Shown here: positions 31,631-34,104 of the stretch, piece after piece
How positions within the stretch are numbered: position 1 is the first letter of the stretch
How the letters are laid out: each line of letters starts with the position of its first letter
Source of the DNA: Chloroflexota bacterium
GTDB taxonomy: Bacteria > Chloroflexota > Dehalococcoidia > Lucifugimonadales > UBA3495
DNA: 34,104 nt
Direction: 5' to 3'
NCBI GenBank assembly: GCA_028873965.1
Contig: JAPPMU010000026.1
Coordinates: 35,909-70,012 of the forward strand
The notes under the pieces: model-generated
The model's database searches: none
What the model was told of the DNA's origin: nothing
Seen by the model: the letters and a program-made list of their open reading frames with translations, nothing else
Program-made: the position numbers and the translations under genes

Positions 31631-31660
31631 CGAGCAAACTCACCAACGAGGGTAGTAAAA

Positions 31661-34054
31661 GTGCGTTATCACATCGAAACATTGGGGAAGTATCTCCCCC
31701 GCCGATACTGGATCGGGAGTTTGGCTCTGGCCATCGTGCTTGGGTTGGCCCTGGCCTGCACGCCTCAAGCGCCGCCGGCCGCGACGCAAGACGACTCGGC
31801 TCGAACCCAGGCTGCGGAGGCGCAAGCGGCGGCGGAAGCGGCACAGGCCACGGCCGCCCAGGCCGCAGCAGCGGCGGAAGCGGCCGCCCAGGCTGCTACT
31901 GAAGCAGCGGCGACCGGCGCATCAAATGCGGAAGCGTTACAAGACCAGGCCGCGGCAGCGCAAGCCGCCGCGGAAGCGGCACAGGCTACGGCAGTCCAAG
32001 CAGTAGCCGCGGCTGAGGCCGCCGTCCAGGCCGCCGCCGAAGCGGTGCGCCAGGGCGAAGACCGGCCCTCCATCCAGGTGATCGGAAGCGGCTCGGGCGG
32101 TACTGGTACGGGAACCGGCACGGGTACCGGGTCAGCCTCCGGAACAGGTACCGGCACGGGTACCGGATCGGTCTCCGGAACAGGAACCGGCACGGGTTCG
32201 GCGACCGGAACTGCCATCGCTGCGATGATGAGCCAGAAAGAAGGCGGCCTGTACATTCCGACCGGCCTCAGCTATGAGACCGAGGGGCCAACCGCGTCCG
32301 ACGGCTACTACACGGCGACCACCAACCGGGAAATCTACGCAAAGATTTCTAACGTGATTCGCGGGCGCCGGGAAGCCGAGAACTATAGCGATGCCCAGAA
32401 ACGCCAGGCCGTGAACAAGGGGATGCTCCGTATCCTCTACCACTGGGCCAAGTTCTACATGATCATCGGCCAGGAGCGTTCGAGCTCTCGCCTGATCGAC
32501 GAGGCTTGGGCCGTTTACGTCGGCGAGGAAGTCAACGGGCGGTACCCCAACTCACTGGCGGCGCTGGCACAGGCACGCGAGGGCAACTTCGGACGGCAGG
32601 GTACTATCGACATCCCGCTGCGCCAGGCCATGGACCGGGCCCGGCAGACTGCCGACGATGGCAACGCCGCCGCCCTGGAAACGGCTACCAACGAAGTCTA
32701 TTCCCGCTTCAACGCCATGTTCTACCCGGCCACCGTCAGGTACATTGGCCGGGTTGCGGATGACGCAGCGGCCGGCGACCGCGACGCCCTGGGGACTCAC
32801 CAGGTGGAAGCCCTGGCGTTCTACCAGTCCATCCAGCCCGACGTCGCCAAGGCCGACTCGTCAGCAGACGAGACCATCATGGCGTACCTGACGGCCGACG
32901 GCAGCGAAATTTCAAACGCATCGCGCGACCGGGTGCTGGCAGCCCTCAACGGGGTGGCTTCAGATCTGATGCTGACCGGCGATGATCTGATCACCGAATA
33001 CACCGACGATACCAGCGACGGGTCCGGCGGAACCCCATCCCCGGACACCGGGGAATTGGATCGCTCCTCCGGCTTCTTCATCCCGGTGAACCTCCCCCAC
33101 GAGACCGACCGCAGCGTCCCCAGCCCGTCGGACGGTTACTACTACGCCACCACCAACCGCGAGCATTATCAGAAGATCCCCTCGGACTACCAGGAGATCG
33201 CGGCACTGACCAACGTGATCAAGGACGGCGAACCACTCCCCGCGGCGGACATCTTCCTGCTGTACGAAGTGGGCTACCACACCCGCATCGGCGTCCGCAG
33301 CAAGACCCTCCGGGGCTTTGCCCGCGACCCCGAAAGGGCGGAGGAATTCCCCCTCGCTGCCGAGTTCTACGGGTCCAGCAGCTTCCTGGACTCTCCCATC
33401 AACAACGCCATACGCGAGCGTCGCGAGGCGGAGAATTACACTGATGCACAGAAGCGCCAGGCCATCAACAAGGGCGTCCTCAGAATCCTCTATCACTGGT
33501 CCAAGCGGTACGTCATTGGCGGCTGTGCTGACCTGGACTCTGGCGACGTGGACGAAGGCTGGGGCATCTACGTCGGCTTGCCGGGCGATGACGGGACCTA
33601 TCCCTACTCCCTGTCCGCCCTGGCGCGCAGTCGCGAGGGCAACTTCGGTCGGGAAGGCACGATAGACATCCCGCTGAGCGAAGCTCTCGAACGTGTCAGG
33701 CAAGCCGCAGAGAACGGCGACTCCGCCGCCTGCGACGCTGCCGCCCAGGAGGTCTATTCGCGCTACAATGCCCTCTTCTACCTCGCTACTGTGAGGTACA
33801 TCGGCATCTCGCAGCAGGATGTGGCAGACGGCAAAGACCCGGGCACCCACCAGGTGGAAGCCCTGGCGTTCTACCAGTCCATCCAGCCCGAGGTTGCCCA
33901 AGCTGACCCGTCGGTTGACGAAACCATCATGGCCTACGTAACTGCTGACCCGAGCGACCTCACCGTCGCCTCGCGCGATGCGGCGCTGGCTGCCCTCAAC
34001 AGTGTCGCGTCGGCGCTTATGCTGACGCAGAGCGACCTGGTCACCGGCTACTAG
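31661..34054 (+). CDS. Lipoprotein with two Fea1-like (low-iron-inducible periplasmic) domains
   Basis: 797 residues. A signal peptide ends at LALAC (Cys33). Residues ~48-130 are an Ala/Gln/Glu-rich helical stalk of repeated AQAAAEAAQAT units, then a Gly-Thr linker (about 143-185). Two homologous domains follow (about 195-448 and 470-797), each starting GLYIPTGL/GFFIPVNL and sharing SDGYY.ATTNRE, RREAENY.DAQKRQA.NKG.LRILYHW, SLAALA.AREGNFGR.GTIDIPL, EVYSR.NA.FY.ATVRYIG and HQVEALAFYQSIQP. These resemble the Fea1/H43 family known from iron-starved algae and some bacteria; I recall this from memory and could not search. Domain 1 lacks a ~75-residue segment present in domain 2 (about 501-580). 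GTG start with GAGGG eight bases upstream. Probably an envelope iron-binding protein. Confidence 0.8.
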   Translation: MRYHIETLGKYLPRRYWIGSLALAIVLGLALACTPQAPPAATQDDSARTQAAEAQAAAEAAQATAAQAAAAAEAAAQAATEAAATGASNAEALQDQAAAAQAAAEAAQATAVQAVAAAEAAVQAAAEAVRQGEDRPSIQVIGSGSGGTGTGTGTGTGSASGTGTGTGTGSVSGTGTGTGSATGTAIAAMMSQKEGGLYIPTGLSYETEGPTASDGYYTATTNREIYAKISNVIRGRREAENYSDAQKRQAVNKGMLRILYHWAKFYMIIGQERSSSRLIDEAWAVYVGEEVNGRYPNSLAALAQAREGNFGRQGTIDIPLRQAMDRARQTADDGNAAALETATNEVYSRFNAMFYPATVRYIGRVADDAAAGDRDALGTHQVEALAFYQSIQPDVAKADSSADETIMAYLTADGSEISNASRDRVLAALNGVASDLMLTGDDLITEYTDDTSDGSGGTPSPDTGELDRSSGFFIPVNLPHETDRSVPSPSDGYYYATTNREHYQKIPSDYQEIAALTNVIKDGEPLPAADIFLLYEVGYHTRIGVRSKTLRGFARDPERAEEFPLAAEFYGSSSFLDSPINNAIRERREAENYTDAQKRQAINKGVLRILYHWSKRYVIGGCADLDSGDVDEGWGIYVGLPGDDGTYPYSLSALARSREGNFGREGTIDIPLSEALERVRQAAENGDSAACDAAAQEVYSRYNALFYLATVRYIGISQQDVADGKDPGTHQVEALAFYQSIQPEVAQADPSVDETIMAYVTADPSDLTVASRDAALAALNSVASALMLTQSDLVTGY
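32092..32211 (+). repeat. In-frame tandem repeat encoding the Gly-Thr linker
   Basis: About two and a half copies of a ~36-bp unit built on GGAACAGGTACCGGCACGGG, with TC(A/G)G(C/T)CTCC at the unit joins, inside the lipoprotein gene. The unit is a multiple of three, so copy-number change would alter linker length without breaking the frame. Confidence 0.7.
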
Positions 34055-34090
34055 TACTCAGTCAGAGTTGGAAAGGCAGGGGTAGAAGCG

Positions 34091-34104
34091 ATGGAATTTG
34101 GTTC
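34091..34104 (+). CDS. Start of a gene that runs off the right edge
   Basis: ATG with AGGGG eight bases upstream gives M-E-F-G and continues beyond the window. It lies 36 bp after the Fea1-like lipoprotein and is probably in the same operon. Too short to identify. Confidence 0.45.

Noticed and set aside
32092..32211. Tandem repeat considered as a CRISPR-like array
   Set aside because: Units are contiguous without unique spacers, in frame within a gene, and encode a Gly-Thr linker.

Overview
The window is GC-rich, densely coded bacterial chromosome (about 34 kb). Several gene families suggest an environmental Chloroflexota-like bacterium, possibly SAR202/Dehalococcoidia-type. These are four Uma2-family nuclease-fold genes (two with coiled-coil tails), small retropepsin-like genes, a bifunctional Rel, secreted lipoprotein proteases and many short palindromic repeats. 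That placement is inference from gene style. No rRNA, tRNA or CRISPR array was seen.

Left part (1-14 kb). A gene tail and a NudC-type NADH pyrophosphatase lead to a small primase-type zinc-finger gene whose ribosome binding site is buried in an 18-bp hairpin. A secreted M30-like metalloprotease lipoprotein, peptidyl-tRNA hydrolase and a tandem Uma2 pair lie on the minus strand. They are followed on the plus strand by a DUF1501 protein and a compact cluster of three retropepsin-like proteins interleaved with a SWIM zinc-finger protein. Next come a NYN-domain RNase with two repeated C-terminal modules, an M20 peptidase, a Rieske ferredoxin, signal peptidase I (minus strand) and PRPP synthetase. 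Three copies of a ~105-bp palindromic element and a composite inverted repeat sit between these genes.

Middle (14-23.6 kb). Two more Uma2 genes with coiled-coil tails flank a subtilisin-like lipoprotein. Then come bifunctional (p)ppGpp synthetase/hydrolase, an SLC13-type transporter, a membrane-anchored thermonuclease-like protein and a tandem rhodanese. The rhodanese reading frame is interrupted by TGA exactly at the catalytic-cysteine position. It continues in frame through the conserved C-terminus, and a 7-bp hairpin with a GGC loop begins 10 nt after the TGA. I read this as a probable selenocysteine sulfurtransferase, which is the main finding.

Right part (23.8-34.1 kb). This region has an iron flavour: a DtxR/MntR-type regulator, a truncated HTTM-domain gene, a truncated imelysin, and a large lipoprotein with two Fea1-like (low-iron-inducible periplasmic) domains. 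Between the two truncated genes lies a two-gene restriction-modification system, a nuclease-methylase fusion plus a one-TRD specificity protein, resembling BcgI-type RM+S systems. It looks like an island that replaced the 3' ends of both neighbours. A membrane phosphodiesterase/GT2-glycosyltransferase fusion lies between the imelysin remnant and the Fea1-like lipoprotein. The first codons of another gene run off the right edge.
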